The notes under the pieces were generated by a model that did not search any database, had not been told where the DNA came from, and saw only the letters and a program-made list of their open reading frames with translations. The position numbers and the translations under genes were made by a program. Source: Streptomyces venezuelae (GTDB lineage Bacteria > Actinomycetota > Actinomycetes > Streptomycetales > Streptomycetaceae). From it: DNA of 64,000 nt. The stretch covers positions 3,782,001 through 3,846,000 of the forward strand of contig NZ_CP029191.1 in the NCBI RefSeq assembly GCF_008642335.1, in the 5' to 3' direction. Below are positions 34,275-43,715 of the stretch, one piece after another. The stretch's first letter is position 1, and every line of letters begins with the position of its first letter.

Positions 34275-35351
34275 GTGACCGAAGCAGACAACGGCGTCCT
34301 GCACACCCTGTTCCACTCGGACCAGGGAGGCCACGAGCAAGTAGTGCTCTGCCAGGACCGCGCAAGCGGCCTCAAGGCCGTCATCGCCATCCACAGCACC
34401 GCCCTGGGCCCCGCCCTCGGCGGCACCCGCTTCTACCCGTACGCGACCGAGGAAGAGGCCGTCGCCGACGTCCTGAACCTGTCGCGCGGGATGTCGTACA
34501 AGAACGCCATGGCCGGTCTCGACCACGGCGGCGGCAAGGCCGTGATCATCGGCGATCCGGACCGCATCAAGAGCGAGGAGCTGCTGCTCGCCTTCGGCCG
34601 CTGCGTCGCCTCGCTCGGCGGCCGCTACGTGACGGCCTGCGACGTGGGCACGTACGTCTCCGACATGGACGTCGTCGCGCGCGAGTGCCGCTGGACCACC
34701 GGACGCTCCCCCGAGAACGGCGGCGCCGGCGACTCCTCCGTGCTCACCGCGTTCGGGGTCTACCAGGGCATGCGGGCCAGCGCCGAGCACCTGTGGGGCG
34801 ACCCGTCGCTGCGCGGGCGCAAGGTCGGTGTCGCGGGCGTCGGCAAGGTGGGCCACCACCTGGTCGAGCACCTTCTGGAGGACGGCGCCGAGGTCGTCAT
34901 CACGGACGTCCGCGAGGAGTCGGTGAACCGGATCGTCCACAAGCACCCGTCGGTGACGGCGGTGGCGGACACCGACGCGTTGATCCGGACCGAGGGCCTC
35001 GACATCTACGCGCCGTGTGCGCTGGGCGGCGCGCTGAACGACGACACCGTGCCCGTCCTCACGGCGAAGGTGGTGTGCGGCGCCGCGAACAACCAGCTCG
35101 CGCACCCGGGCGTGGAGAAGGACCTGGCCGACCGGTCGATCCTCTACGCGCCGGACTACGTGGTGAACGCGGGCGGCGTGATCCAGGTCGCCGACGAGCT
35201 GCACGGGTTCGACTTCGACCGGTGCAAGGCGAAGGCGTCGAAGATCTTCGACACCACGCTTGCCATATTCGCTCGCGCAAAGGAGGACGGCATCCCGCCG
35301 GCCGCGGCGGCCGACAGGATCGCCGAACAGCGCATCTCCGAGGGGCGCTGA
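34275..35351 (+). CDS. vdh: L-valine dehydrogenase (NAD+)
   Basis: 358 aa member of the Glu/Leu/Phe/Val dehydrogenase family. It oxidatively deaminates valine to 2-oxoisovalerate, feeding branched-chain precursors to fatty acid and polyketide synthesis. The substrate/catalytic region is [12 protein letters not shown], then [19 protein letters not shown] with the catalytic lysines (about 75-95). The NAD-binding [16 protein letters not shown] starts near residue 181. Length and wording match the Streptomyces Vdh. The GTG start has GGGAG eight bases upstream. Confidence 0.95.
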   Translation: MTEADNGVLHTLFHSDQGGHEQVVLCQDRASGLKAVIAIHSTALGPALGGTRFYPYATEEEAVADVLNLSRGMSYKNAMAGLDHGGGKAVIIGDPDRIKSEELLLAFGRCVASLGGRYVTACDVGTYVSDMDVVARECRWTTGRSPENGGAGDSSVLTAFGVYQGMRASAEHLWGDPSLRGRKVGVAGVGKVGHHLVEHLLEDGAEVVITDVREESVNRIVHKHPSVTAVADTDALIRTEGLDIYAPCALGGALNDDTVPVLTAKVVCGAANNQLAHPGVEKDLADRSILYAPDYVVNAGGVIQVADELHGFDFDRCKAKASKIFDTTLAIFARAKEDGIPPAAAADRIAEQRISEGR

Positions 35352-35677
35352 CGCGCGCCGAAACAGTCCGGAATCCGACGTTCCGGCGCTGTGTGACGTT
35401 TTGACAGGGCCCCGTCGACGTACAGGAGAGACAAGACTCACCCCCGTCGGCGGGTCGCCCGCCAAGAAGAGGTTAAAATCGCAGTTGACCAGCGAGGACG
35501 GGGCTCCTTGAGGGTCGTGCGCCGAGGCGCGTCCTGCGGGCGACGTACCGTATGGCCGCAGGAGCAGGTACCGTGGAAGCCCTACGGACCGGTCTCTCCA
35601 CGGAGAGCCCGTTCCAGATCATGAACGCGTGTCAAGACTCTGGGGCCGTCGAGCCCCGTATCCGAGGGGGTCGAGCC
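35352..35677 (+). other. leader region of the DUF3073 gene
   Basis: 326 bases without a gene. TTGACC at 35485-35490 could be a -35 box, with a weak partner about 18 bases on; TTAAAAT lies at 35473-35479. A small palindrome CTCTCCACGGAGAG lies near 35594-35607. The reading frame upstream of the DUF3073 start is open but lacks a ribosome site. Confidence 0.4.
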
Positions 35678-35932
35678 ATGGGGCGCGGCCGGGCAAAGGC
35701 CAAGCAGACGAAGGTCGCCCGCCAGCTGAAGTACAGCAGCGGCGGGACTGACCTGTCGCGTCTGGCCAATGAGCTGGGCGCTTCGACTTCGCAACAGCCG
35801 CCGAATGGCGAGCCGTTCGAGGACGACGACGAGGAAGACGACCCGTACGCCCAGTACGCGGATCTGTACAACGACGACGAGGACGAGGACTCCGACGAGT
35901 CCGGTCCGTCGTCGCAGCGCCGCGGCGCTTGA
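35678..35932 (+). CDS. DUF3073 family protein
   Basis: 84 aa. A basic N-terminus MGRGRAKAKQTKVARQLKYS is followed by a Ser/Thr/Asn region and a very acidic tail (DDDEEDDPYAQYADLYNDDE). This is DUF3073, a small actinobacterial protein of unknown role found near purM. ATG at 35678 with GAGGGGG at good spacing. A terminator follows. Confidence 0.85.
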   Translation: MGRGRAKAKQTKVARQLKYSSGGTDLSRLANELGASTSQQPPNGEPFEDDDEEDDPYAQYADLYNDDEDEDSDESGPSSQRRGA

Positions 35933-35998
35933 CCTCGTTGCATACGCAGCATCTGTTGCCTACGCGGCATTCGCAGTTGACGTAGCAACTGCACTTCA

Positions 35999-36057
35999 CC
36001 CGGTCCGGGGTGGTCACCACACCGGACCGGGTTTTGTGCTGCCCCGGAGGGCAGCAC
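35999..36057. terminator. paired terminators between DUF3073 gene and purM
   Basis: Stem CCCGGTCCGG (35999-36008) with CCGGACCGGG (36022-36031) then TTTT serves the plus strand. A second stem GTGCTGCCC (36036-36044) with GGGCAGCAC (36049-36057), followed on the minus strand by AAAAC, serves purM. Confidence 0.8.
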
Positions 36058-36063
36058 CAGGTC

Positions 36064-37137
36064 TTACTTCGCGTAGTCACCGATCAGGGCGGCGCCCGTC
36101 GCGTGCTCGCCGCGGTCCGTGATCTCGCCCGCGACCCACGCGTCCACGCCGCGGTCCGCGAGGGTGGTGAGCGCCGCGTCCGCCGACTCCTCGGGGACGA
36201 TCGCGATCATGCCGACGCCCATGTTCAGCGTCTTCTCCAGCTCCAGACGCTCGACCTGCCCGACCTGGCCGACCACGTCGAAGACCGCGCCGGGGGTCCA
36301 CGTCTCACGGTCCACGACGGCGTGCAGGCCGTCCGGGATCACCCGGGCGAGGTTGGCCGCGAGGCCGCCGCCCGTGACGTGGCTGAAGGCGTGGACGTCC
36401 GTGGTGCGGGTGAGCGCCAGGCAGTCCAGGGAGTAGATCTTGGTGGGCTCCAGGAGCTCCTCGCCGAGCGTGCGGCCGAACTCCTCGACCTGGCGGTCCA
36501 GGGCCCAGCCCGCTCGGTCGAAGACCACGTGCCGGACGAGCGAGTACCCGTTCGAGTGAAGACCCGATGACGCCATGGCGATCACCGCGTCACCCTTACG
36601 GATGCGATCGGGGCCGAGGAGCCGGTCGGCCTCGACCGCGCCGGTGCCGGCGCCCGCGACGTCGAAGTCGTCCGGGCCGAGCAGCCCCGGGTGCTCCGCG
36701 GTCTCGCCGCCGACGAGCGAGCAGCCCGCGAGGACACAGCCCTCGGCGATGCCCTTCACGATCGCGGCGACACGCTCGGGGTGCACCTTCCCGACGCAGA
36801 TGTAGTCGGTCATGAAGAGCGGCTCCGCGCCGCACACCACGATGTCGTCCATGACCATCGCGACGAGGTCGTGGCCGATGGTGTCGTAGACACCCATCTG
36901 GCGGGCGACGTCGACCTTGGTCCCGACGCCGTCGGTGGCGGAGGCGAGGAGCGGGCGCTCGAAACGCTTGAGCGCGGAGGCGTCGAAGAGCCCGGCGAAG
37001 CCGCCGAGGCCGCCGAGGCCCGCGACCTCGGGACGCCGGGTCTTCTTGACCCACTCCTTCATCAGCTCGACGGCGCGGTCGCCCGCTTCGATGTCTACTC
37101 CGGCGGCCGCGTAGCTGGCACCAGTGGTCTCGGGCAT
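36064..37137 (-). CDS. purM: phosphoribosylformylglycinamidine cyclo-ligase (AIR synthetase)
   Basis: 357 aa; closes the imidazole ring to form AIR in purine synthesis. Visible landmarks: YAAAGVDIEAGDRAVELMK (residues 9-27), the dimer/ATP-site stretch LASATDGVGTKVDVAR, DDIVVCGAEPLFMTDY, and the Gly-rich GGGLAANLARVIPDG. Length is typical. It starts 36 bases after purF on the same strand and probably shares its transcript; the ribosome site is weak. Confidence 0.96.
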   Translation of the reverse strand: MPETTGASYAAAGVDIEAGDRAVELMKEWVKKTRRPEVAGLGGLGGFAGLFDASALKRFERPLLASATDGVGTKVDVARQMGVYDTIGHDLVAMVMDDIVVCGAEPLFMTDYICVGKVHPERVAAIVKGIAEGCVLAGCSLVGGETAEHPGLLGPDDFDVAGAGTGAVEADRLLGPDRIRKGDAVIAMASSGLHSNGYSLVRHVVFDRAGWALDRQVEEFGRTLGEELLEPTKIYSLDCLALTRTTDVHAFSHVTGGGLAANLARVIPDGLHAVVDRETWTPGAVFDVVGQVGQVERLELEKTLNMGVGMIAIVPEESADAALTTLADRGVDAWVAGEITDRGEHATGAALIGDYAK

Positions 37138-37173
37138 GGTGATTGAGAGCTTTCGTGTCGTTACTACGTGGGC

Positions 37174-38700
37174 TTACGGGCGACGGATCGCGTCGGCCGC
37201 TGCCGTGGCGGCAGGGCCTGCCGCCAGCTCCGTCTCCAGGAGCTGCTTGCCGAGCAGCTCGGGGTCGGGCAGATCCATCGGGTACTCGCCGTCGAAGCAG
37301 GCCCGGCAGAGGTTCGGCTTGTCGATGGTCGTGGCCTCGATCATGCCGTCGATGGAGATGTACGAGAGGGAGTCGGCGCCGAGCGACGTGCCGATCTCCT
37401 CGATGGTCATGCCGTTGGCGATGAGCTCGGCGCGGGTCGCGAAGTCGATGCCGAAGAAGCACGGCCACTTCACGGGCGGGGACGAGATCCGGATGTGGAC
37501 CTCGGCGGCACCGGCCTCGCGGAGCATCTTGACCAGGGCGCGCTGGGTGTTGCCGCGGACGATCGAGTCGTCGACGACCACGAGGCGCTTGCCCTTGATG
37601 ACTTCCTTGAGGGGGTTCAGCTTGAGACGGATGCCGAGCTGGCGGATCGTCTGCGAGGGCTGGATGAAGGTCCGGCCGACGTAGGCGTTCTTGACCAGGC
37701 CCGCACCGAAGGGGATGCCGGACGCTTCCGCGTACCCGATCGCGGCGGGGGTGCCGGATTCGGGCGTCGCTATGACCAGGTCGGCCTCGACGGGAGCTTC
37801 CTTGGCGAGCTTCCTGCCCATCTCGACACGCGAGAGGTAGACGTTCCGGCCCGCGATGTCCGTGTCGGGGCGCGCCAGATACACGTACTCGAAGACACAG
37901 CCCTTGGGCTTCGCTTCCGCGAATCGGGACGTTCGCAGTCCGTTCTCGTCGATCGCGACGAACTCGCCGGGCTCGATCTCGCGCACGTAGCTGGCGCCGC
38001 AGATGTCGAGCGCGGCGGACTCCGACGCGACGACCCAGCCGCGCTCCAGGCGGCCGAGGACCAGCGGGCGGATGCCCTGCGGGTCACGGGCCGCGTACAG
38101 CGTGTTCTCGTTCATGAAGACGAGGGAGAAGGCGCCCTGCACGTCCGGGAGGACCTTGGTGGCCGCTTCCTCGATGGTCAGCGGCTTGCCGTCGTCGTCC
38201 ACCTGGCCCGCGAGGAGAGCCGTCACCAGGTCGGTGTCGTTGGTCGCGGCGACCTGGGTCGCGCGGCCGTTCTCCTTGGGCAGGGCGGCGACCAGCTCGG
38301 CGAGCTGGGCGGTGTTGACGAGGTTGCCGTTGTGCCCGAGCGCGATGGAGCCGTGCGCGGTGGCACGGAACGTCGGCTGGGCGTTCTCCCAGACGGAGGC
38401 ACCAGTGGTCGAGTAGCGGGCGTGACCGACCGCGATATGACCCTGGAGCGAGCCGAGAGAGGTTTCGTCGAAGACCTGGGACACGAGGCCCATGTCCTTG
38501 AAGACGAGGATCTGGGAGCCGTTGCTTACCGCGATTCCCGCGGATTCCTGGCCCCGATGCTGGAGGGCGTAGAGCCCGAAGTACGTGAGCTTTGCGACCT
38601 CTTCGCCCGGAGCCCAGACACCGAAGACGCCGCAAGCGTCCTGGGGGCCCTTCTCGCCGGGAAGCAGATCGTGATTGAGTCGACCGTCACCACGTGGCAC
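37174..38700 (-). CDS. purF: amidophosphoribosyltransferase
   Basis: 508 aa; first committed step of purine synthesis (PRPP plus glutamine to phosphoribosylamine). A short propeptide precedes the nucleophile in QDACGVFGVWAPG, so Cys near residue 23 should become N-terminal after processing. The PRPP-binding loop is VVVDDSIVRGNT (near 370), and the C-terminal Cys residues (KWPCFFGID, NLCRACFDG) match iron-sulfur-type enzymes. GTG start at 38698-38700, with TACACT (38708-38713) seven bases upstream and no ribosome site: a leaderless mRNA is likely. purM follows. Confidence 0.96.
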   Translation of the reverse strand: MPRGDGRLNHDLLPGEKGPQDACGVFGVWAPGEEVAKLTYFGLYALQHRGQESAGIAVSNGSQILVFKDMGLVSQVFDETSLGSLQGHIAVGHARYSTTGASVWENAQPTFRATAHGSIALGHNGNLVNTAQLAELVAALPKENGRATQVAATNDTDLVTALLAGQVDDDGKPLTIEEAATKVLPDVQGAFSLVFMNENTLYAARDPQGIRPLVLGRLERGWVVASESAALDICGASYVREIEPGEFVAIDENGLRTSRFAEAKPKGCVFEYVYLARPDTDIAGRNVYLSRVEMGRKLAKEAPVEADLVIATPESGTPAAIGYAEASGIPFGAGLVKNAYVGRTFIQPSQTIRQLGIRLKLNPLKEVIKGKRLVVVDDSIVRGNTQRALVKMLREAGAAEVHIRISSPPVKWPCFFGIDFATRAELIANGMTIEEIGTSLGADSLSYISIDGMIEATTIDKPNLCRACFDGEYPMDLPDPELLGKQLLETELAAGPAATAAADAIRRP

Positions 38701-39028
38701 GCCATCGAGTGTAGGCGAGATCGACCACTGGTCCGAATTGGGGATACGGACCCTGCACGGACCGTAATCGCGAACCCTGCGTGGCCGCCGTGCGCACGGG
38801 CCGAGTGCGAAGCCCGTGTGAACAGACCGGCCCTTTCGTTGACACCTACAAGACCTCTCCGACAGGCTCCGGCGCATGCAGTCCACCGGTGACCCGACGG
38901 TCACACTCGTGGGGCGCCGCCACGTTGACCTGGTCCGTGTCGCGAGCGCCATCTGTCGCGCTGCCTGAACGCCCCCTTCCGCACCCCTTTCACCGCCGCT
39001 TTCGGCTGCCCTCGTTCAGGAGCGCGTT
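38701..39028. other. divergent promoter region purF / sulfatase
   Basis: 328 bases without a gene. The purF -10 box TACACT is at 38708-38713 (minus strand). On the plus strand, TTGACA at 38839-38844 is a good -35 box, without a clear -10. AGGAG before the sulfatase GTG is at about 39018-39022. Confidence 0.5.
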
Positions 39029-40480
39029 GTGTCTTCGTACAAGCCTGGTCGCACGTCCGACAGGTCCCCTTCCCAGCTGTCCCGGCGCGCCTTCGGCGGT
39101 GTCGTCGGCGCCTCCGCGACCGCCGCCGCGGTCGGTCTCCCGGCAGCCGAGGCGCAGGCCGGCACGGGGGTCGAGGAGCGGCCGTTCCGGGCGGCCGCGC
39201 GGAAGGGCGGACGGCGGCCCAACATCCTCTTCATCCTCGGCGACGACCTCGGCTGGGCCGACCTCTCGTCCTACGGATCACCGCACATCAGGACGCCGAA
39301 CCTGGACCGGCTCGCCCGCGAGGGAGTCCGCTTCACGGACGCCTACTCCGGGTCCGCGACCTGCTCGCCCACCCGCTTCAGCCTGTACACGGGCCGCTTC
39401 CCCGGGCGTACGAAGGGCGGGCTCGCGGAGCCGATCGCGGACCGGTCCGTGGGCCTCGACCCGACCCATCCCACGCTCGCCTCGCTGCTGCGCGACGCCG
39501 GGTACGCGACCGCGCTGATCGGCAAGTGGCACTGCGGCTACCTGCCGGACTACTCCCCCACCAAGTCCGGCTGGGACGAGTTCTTCGGGAACTTCGGCGG
39601 GGCCCTGGAGTACTACTCGAAGCTGGGGCTGGCCGGGGAGTACGACCTCTACAGGGGGGCCGTCCGGGAGGGCGACGCCGAGTACAAGGACCTGCGGTAC
39701 TACACGCGGGTCCTGACCGAGAAGGCGAGCGAATACGTGCGGCGGGACCACGGCGGAAAGCCGTGGCTGCTCAACCTGAACTTCACCACGCCCCACTGGC
39801 CGTGGATAGCCGACGGCGACGAGGAGCAGAGCGCCGAGATCGTCCGGCGGATCAAGGCGGGCGAGAAGGGGGCGCTGCAGCACCGGGACGGCGGTTCGGT
39901 CGAGAAGTACAAGGAGATGGTCGAGGACCTGGACCGTTCGATCGGGGAGGTGCTGCGCGCCCTGAAGCGGTCCGGTCAGGAGCGGGACACCCTGGTGTTC
40001 TTCGCGTCGGACAACGGGGGCGAGCGCTTCTCGTACAACTGGCCGCTGTCCGGCAACAAGGGCTCTCTCAAGGAGGGCGGCATCCGGGTGCCGACCATCG
40101 TGCGGTGGCCGGCGCGGATCGACGGCGGGCAGGTCAGCGACGAGCCCGTCTACACGCCCGACTGGACGGCGACGCTCCTGGAAATCGGCGGCGCCAGGCC
40201 GGACCGCGCGCATCCGCTGGACGGCACCAGCCTCGCCCCGTACCTCCTGACGGGCCAACGGCTCGCCGAGCGGGAGCTGTTCTGGCGGGTGCGGGGCGAG
40301 CGGGCGCTGCGGCGCGGCGGGTGGAAGTACTACCGGGGCAAGGACGGCGCCGACCAGCTCTTCGACCTCGCGGAGGACCGGCGCGAGCAGGCCGACCGGG
40401 CCGCCGCGGAGCCGCGGCTCCTCGCGGAGCTGCGGCGGGCGTGGGAGCGGACGGACAAGGAGCTCCTGCCCTACGCCTAG
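39029..40480 (+). CDS. secreted sulfatase (Tat substrate)
   Basis: 483 aa. Twin-arginine signal LSRRAFGGVVGASATAAAVG (residues 18-37). The sulfatase domain begins NILFILGDDLGWADLSSYG with metal-binding Asp residues. The active site CSPTR (near 111) has the Cys that is converted to formylglycine. IGKWHCGY, the FFASDNGGERF metal/substrate segment and a C-terminal WKYYRGKDGADQLFDL follow. It should hydrolyse sulfate esters outside the cell. The GTG start has AGGAG six bases upstream. The stop codon overlaps the convergent META gene's stop (CTAG). Confidence 0.93.
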   Translation: MSSYKPGRTSDRSPSQLSRRAFGGVVGASATAAAVGLPAAEAQAGTGVEERPFRAAARKGGRRPNILFILGDDLGWADLSSYGSPHIRTPNLDRLAREGVRFTDAYSGSATCSPTRFSLYTGRFPGRTKGGLAEPIADRSVGLDPTHPTLASLLRDAGYATALIGKWHCGYLPDYSPTKSGWDEFFGNFGGALEYYSKLGLAGEYDLYRGAVREGDAEYKDLRYYTRVLTEKASEYVRRDHGGKPWLLNLNFTTPHWPWIADGDEEQSAEIVRRIKAGEKGALQHRDGGSVEKYKEMVEDLDRSIGEVLRALKRSGQERDTLVFFASDNGGERFSYNWPLSGNKGSLKEGGIRVPTIVRWPARIDGGQVSDEPVYTPDWTATLLEIGGARPDRAHPLDGTSLAPYLLTGQRLAERELFWRVRGERALRRGGWKYYRGKDGADQLFDLAEDRREQADRAAAEPRLLAELRRAWERTDKELLPYA

Positions 40481-41313
40481 CTGCCGTTCTCGGTGTTCGC
40501 GGTGATGACCGTGCCGTCGTCCGCGGTGAGCTTCAGAGTGCCTTCCCGCACCTCGTACCGCGCCTGGCCGTCGAAGAGCTTCAGGAGCTTGCGCTCGGTG
40601 GTCATCGCGTCGCCGGGGCACATCTTCCGGGTCGTGACGGGCTTGCCGAAGGTGATGCGGCCGTCCTTCGCCTCGGCCTTGGCGGAGACGTCGTTGCATC
40701 CGAGGTTGCCGCGGACCTTGCCGTCGTCGAAGGTCAGGCTGACCTTGCCGGACACGGCCTTCGGCAGGGTCGCGGCGGTCCTGCCGTCGCCGATGCCGTT
40801 GACCGTCCACTTGGTGCCGGTGAGCGGCGCGTCGGGCTCGGCGGGCTGCGAGGTGAAGGCCACGCGGTCTCCCTCGGCGGTGGTGAGGGTCATGCGGTCG
40901 CCGTCCACCTTCGCGGTGAACCTGCCCGCGCCGAGCGCGCGCGTGAGCTTCTCCTCGAACTTCATGCGGCCGCCGCCCTCGCAGGCCATCATCGTCGTCT
41001 GCGTCTCGCCGAAGTCCACGGTGTCGCCCTTGACCGACACGGTGGTGCCCGCGTGGTTGCAGCCGTAGCTGCCGGCGGCCTTCCCGTCCTTGCCGATCTT
41101 CAGGTAGGCGCCTTCCGGGGCGTCGTGCTTCTTGCCGCCCACGGTGAGGCTCTCCACGTTCCAGCGGACGCCGGTGAGTGCCTGCTCGGTCGTCACGGAA
41201 CGACCGCCGGAGTCGCGGTCGGAGCCGGCTCCGGACTCGCTGCCGCATGCCGTGAGCAGCAGCCCCGCGGAGGCCAGCGCGGTCAGGGTGAGGGTCACTC
41301 GCTGCGTGTGCAT
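40477..41313 (-). CDS. lipoprotein with two META (HslJ-like) domains
   Basis: 278 aa. Signal peptide TLTALASAGLLLTAC with lipobox Cys near residue 23. Two META repeats follow: TGVRWNVESLTVGG with SYGCNHAGTTV and MMACEGG (first), then TGTKWTVNGIGDG with GNLGCNDVSAKA and RKMCPGDAM (second). Each keeps the paired Cys of the HslJ fold. It is surface-anchored; function unknown. The start ATG at 41311-41313 has no clear ribosome site. It overlaps the sulfatase stop by four bases. Confidence 0.85.
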   Translation of the reverse strand: MHTQRVTLTLTALASAGLLLTACGSESGAGSDRDSGGRSVTTEQALTGVRWNVESLTVGGKKHDAPEGAYLKIGKDGKAAGSYGCNHAGTTVSVKGDTVDFGETQTTMMACEGGGRMKFEEKLTRALGAGRFTAKVDGDRMTLTTAEGDRVAFTSQPAEPDAPLTGTKWTVNGIGDGRTAATLPKAVSGKVSLTFDDGKVRGNLGCNDVSAKAEAKDGRITFGKPVTTRKMCPGDAMTTERKLLKLFDGQARYEVREGTLKLTADDGTVITANTENGS

Positions 41314-41372
41314 GGCAATGTGACGGGACAAGTGGGGGTCCCGGTTCCATCTCCCGCCGGGCGCGCGTCGGG

Positions 41373-42173
41373 CTACCCCATGATCGGCAGCAGCCCCGAC
41401 AGGTCCGCCCGCTCTCCGCTCGCGCTGACCTGCGCCGCGTCGACGGCCGTCGCCCAGTCCGTACGCCCGGTCGCGAGGCGGATCCAGATGAGCGGGTCGG
41501 CCTCGACGACGTTGGGCGGGGTGCCGCGGGTGTGCCGGGGACCTTCGACGCACTGCACGACGGCGTACGGCGGAATCCGCACCTCCGTCGACGCGCCGGG
41601 CGCCTTCACCGCGAGGGCGTCCGCGAGCAGCCGGGCACAGGCGGCCAGGGCCTGCCGGTCGTACGGCACGTCGAGGTCCGGCACCGCGTCGTTCAAGTCG
41701 TCCGTGTGGACGGTGAGTTCGACGGTACGGGTGACGAGGAAGTCGCCGAGGGTCATGGCGCCGAAGCGGGAGGGGACCAGGCGGTCGTCGGAGGCGGCGG
41801 CGAGGGACTCCTCGATGCCGGTGAGCGTGCGCGTGAACAGGTCGTCGAGGTCCGCGCCCGCCGTCTCGGCGATCGCCCGGGTGTCCTCGTCGACCTGCGC
41901 TGCCGCGGTGACCGTGGCGAACGGCCAGTCCATGAGCGGCACTTCGTGCTTGGCCGGTTCCGGCAGGGCGAGGTAGCGGTGGACGGTGCCGAGGACCATC
42001 GCGATGTGTGCCGACAGTTCGCGCACGGTCCAGTCCCCGAGCCGGGTGGGGCGGGCGAGCTGCTCGGGGGTGAGGGTGCGGACCGCGGTGCGTACGTTGC
42101 CGAACTGGGCGAGGACGGCGGCGCGGGTCTTGGCGGAATCGTACGAGCGCGTGCGCTTCTTGGCCGGTGGCAT
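41373..42173 (-). CDS. maleylpyruvate-isomerase-family mycothiol-dependent protein
   Basis: 266 aa. N-terminal DinB/MDMPI helical domain with LGDWTVRELSAHIAMVLGTV (residues 45-64) and the later metal His in TRTVELTVHTDDL (near 158), plus a C-terminal SCP-like domain (ADPLIWIRLATGRTDW). Members use mycothiol as cofactor or act as thiol transferases; the substrate is unknown. TAGGCT (42181-42186) lies seven bases before the ATG, with no ribosome site: probably leaderless. Confidence 0.88.
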   Translation of the reverse strand: MPPAKKRTRSYDSAKTRAAVLAQFGNVRTAVRTLTPEQLARPTRLGDWTVRELSAHIAMVLGTVHRYLALPEPAKHEVPLMDWPFATVTAAAQVDEDTRAIAETAGADLDDLFTRTLTGIEESLAAASDDRLVPSRFGAMTLGDFLVTRTVELTVHTDDLNDAVPDLDVPYDRQALAACARLLADALAVKAPGASTEVRIPPYAVVQCVEGPRHTRGTPPNVVEADPLIWIRLATGRTDWATAVDAAQVSASGERADLSGLLPIMG

Positions 42174-42183
42174 GGTGCCGAGC

Positions 42184-42822
42184 CTAAGCGTTTCCGGGGT
42201 ACCCCTGTAGTCCCTTTTCGACCAGGTCGAAGGCGCGCTCGGCGGCCTCCGCGCAGTCCTTCGCGATCTCGTCGAGCGGGTCCCCCGCGAGGGTGCGCTC
42301 GTGGTTCCGCATGATGAGCGCGTTCCGGGCGCCGATCAGCTGGGCCGCGGCGACCCGGGCGAGAAGCATGTCGCCGGTCTCCTCGGCGAGCTCGTCGGCA
42401 AGGAGCTGGACGCTGCGCATGTGGAAGATCACCACGCGGTGCGCGAGCGTCGGTGTCTCCTTGATGAGCTGACGCACCTTGAGGGCGCGCGGGTCACCGC
42501 TGAGGCCGATCGACGGGTCGCGTCCGAGGATCTGCTCCTGGAACTGGCGGCGCGCCGCGGTGACCGCGGACTCGCCGGGGCGCCGCTCGCGCACCGCGCG
42601 GGCCGGGTCCTCCGCGTGCTCCTCCAGCGGGCCGACGATCACGTCTTCTTTGGTGCCGAAGTAGTTGAAGACGGTCATCTTCGAGACGTCGGCCGCCTCG
42701 GCGATCTCCGCCACGGAGACGTGGTCGAAGCCCCGCTCGGAACAGAGGTCCACGGCAACCTGCCAGATCCGCGCGGCGGTCTGCCGTTTCTTGCGCGCGC
42801 GCAGCCCCAGCTCCTCAGTCAT
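42184..42822 (-). CDS. TetR-family transcriptional regulator
   Basis: 212 aa. The DNA-binding domain is AARIWQVAVDLCSERGFDH through VSVAEIAEAADVSKMTVFNYFGTKEDV (about residues 17-62); the rest is helical ligand-binding. The ATG at 42822 lies five bases after the M23 gene's stop, so coupled reinitiation is possible; alternatively TACCGT (42830-42835), seven bases upstream, could give a leaderless mRNA. The target is unknown; the adjacent MDMPI gene is the obvious candidate. Confidence 0.88.
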   Translation of the reverse strand: MTEELGLRARKKRQTAARIWQVAVDLCSERGFDHVSVAEIAEAADVSKMTVFNYFGTKEDVIVGPLEEHAEDPARAVRERRPGESAVTAARRQFQEQILGRDPSIGLSGDPRALKVRQLIKETPTLAHRVVIFHMRSVQLLADELAEETGDMLLARVAAAQLIGARNALIMRNHERTLAGDPLDEIAKDCAEAAERAFDLVEKGLQGYPGNA

Positions 42823-42827
42823 GCAGG

Positions 42828-43667
42828 TCACGGTACCGGGGTGGCCTCTTCCCGCACGGTGAACCTCTCGCCGTTCGCGGGCACCCCGACGCCGCGCCAG
42901 CGGAAGGGCAGACCCCGGGCCGTCTCCATGTCGGGGCCGTCCATCAGGCTGAAGTGCAGGTGCGGTTCAGTGGAGTTGCCCGAGTTCCCGCACCGGCCGA
43001 GCTCCTGCCCGACGGTCACCCGGTCCCCTGCCCGCACGGTGAGCGAACCCTGTTTGACGTGCGCGTACACGGCGTACGTCCCCTCGCCGAGGTCCAGCAC
43101 GACGTGGTTGCCGACGATGCGGCGGGCGCCGCCGAGCGTCCTGCCGACGCCCTCGACCAGCCAGAAGTACAGGACTCCGATGAGGGAGCTGCGGCTGAGG
43201 TGGTCGCGCTGGCCGTCCTCGGCCCGCACGACGGTCGCGTCGGCCACCGCGAGCAGCGGCTCCCCGAAGGCGGGGTAGGCCTGCCCGCGCCGGGCGACCG
43301 GCCAGAACCAGACGGGCTTGGGGCGGGCGGGGCCTTCCGCGGGCTCGGCCGTGATGTCGATGGCGTACGTCTGCCCCAGGTGGTGCGTGCCGTGGCTCGG
43401 CACCTTGTCGGCGGGGCTGTTCAGCGCGGACCAGCGGCCGGTGACCGGGGGCTCGACCTCGACCGGGGCCGGGGGGTCCGTCTCGATCTGCTTGCGCGCG
43501 GAGCGGGACGTCGCCGTGCTGATGCCGATCGCGGCGAGCGCGGGCAGCCAGCTCAGCCAGTAGTTGTACGGCAGCTCGGTGAACTGCCGGACGACGATTT
43601 GAGCGAAGAACACGACCCACAGCAGCCGTTGGGCCACAGCGGCACATTTACGCAGGCCTACGGACAT
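42828..43667 (-). CDS. M23-family peptidase-like membrane protein
   Basis: 279 aa. One or two membrane segments near the N-terminus (LLWVVFFAQIVVRQF, LSWLPALAAIGIS). The M23/LytM fold follows, with HHLGQTYAIDITAEP (the usual HxGxD is altered to an AID), YAVYAHVKQGSL and a good second motif EPHLHFSLMDG. The first zinc His/Asp pair is imperfect, so catalytic activity is doubtful. ATG at 43667 with GAGGGGGAA upstream. It is followed five bases later by the TetR gene. Confidence 0.82.
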   Translation of the reverse strand: MSVGLRKCAAVAQRLLWVVFFAQIVVRQFTELPYNYWLSWLPALAAIGISTATSRSARKQIETDPPAPVEVEPPVTGRWSALNSPADKVPSHGTHHLGQTYAIDITAEPAEGPARPKPVWFWPVARRGQAYPAFGEPLLAVADATVVRAEDGQRDHLSRSSLIGVLYFWLVEGVGRTLGGARRIVGNHVVLDLGEGTYAVYAHVKQGSLTVRAGDRVTVGQELGRCGNSGNSTEPHLHFSLMDGPDMETARGLPFRWRGVGVPANGERFTVREEATPVP

Positions 43668-43715
43668 CACTTCCCCCTCGTACGGTCGTAAGGTCACAAA
43701 GTCGTACGGAACCGG

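Noticed and set aside
35619..36080. Cys-rich minus-strand frame (CSCYVNCECRVGNRCC)
   Set aside because: The cysteines come from repeated GCA/GTA-rich intergenic DNA and the frame is antisense to DUF3073 and its terminator; no ribosome site.
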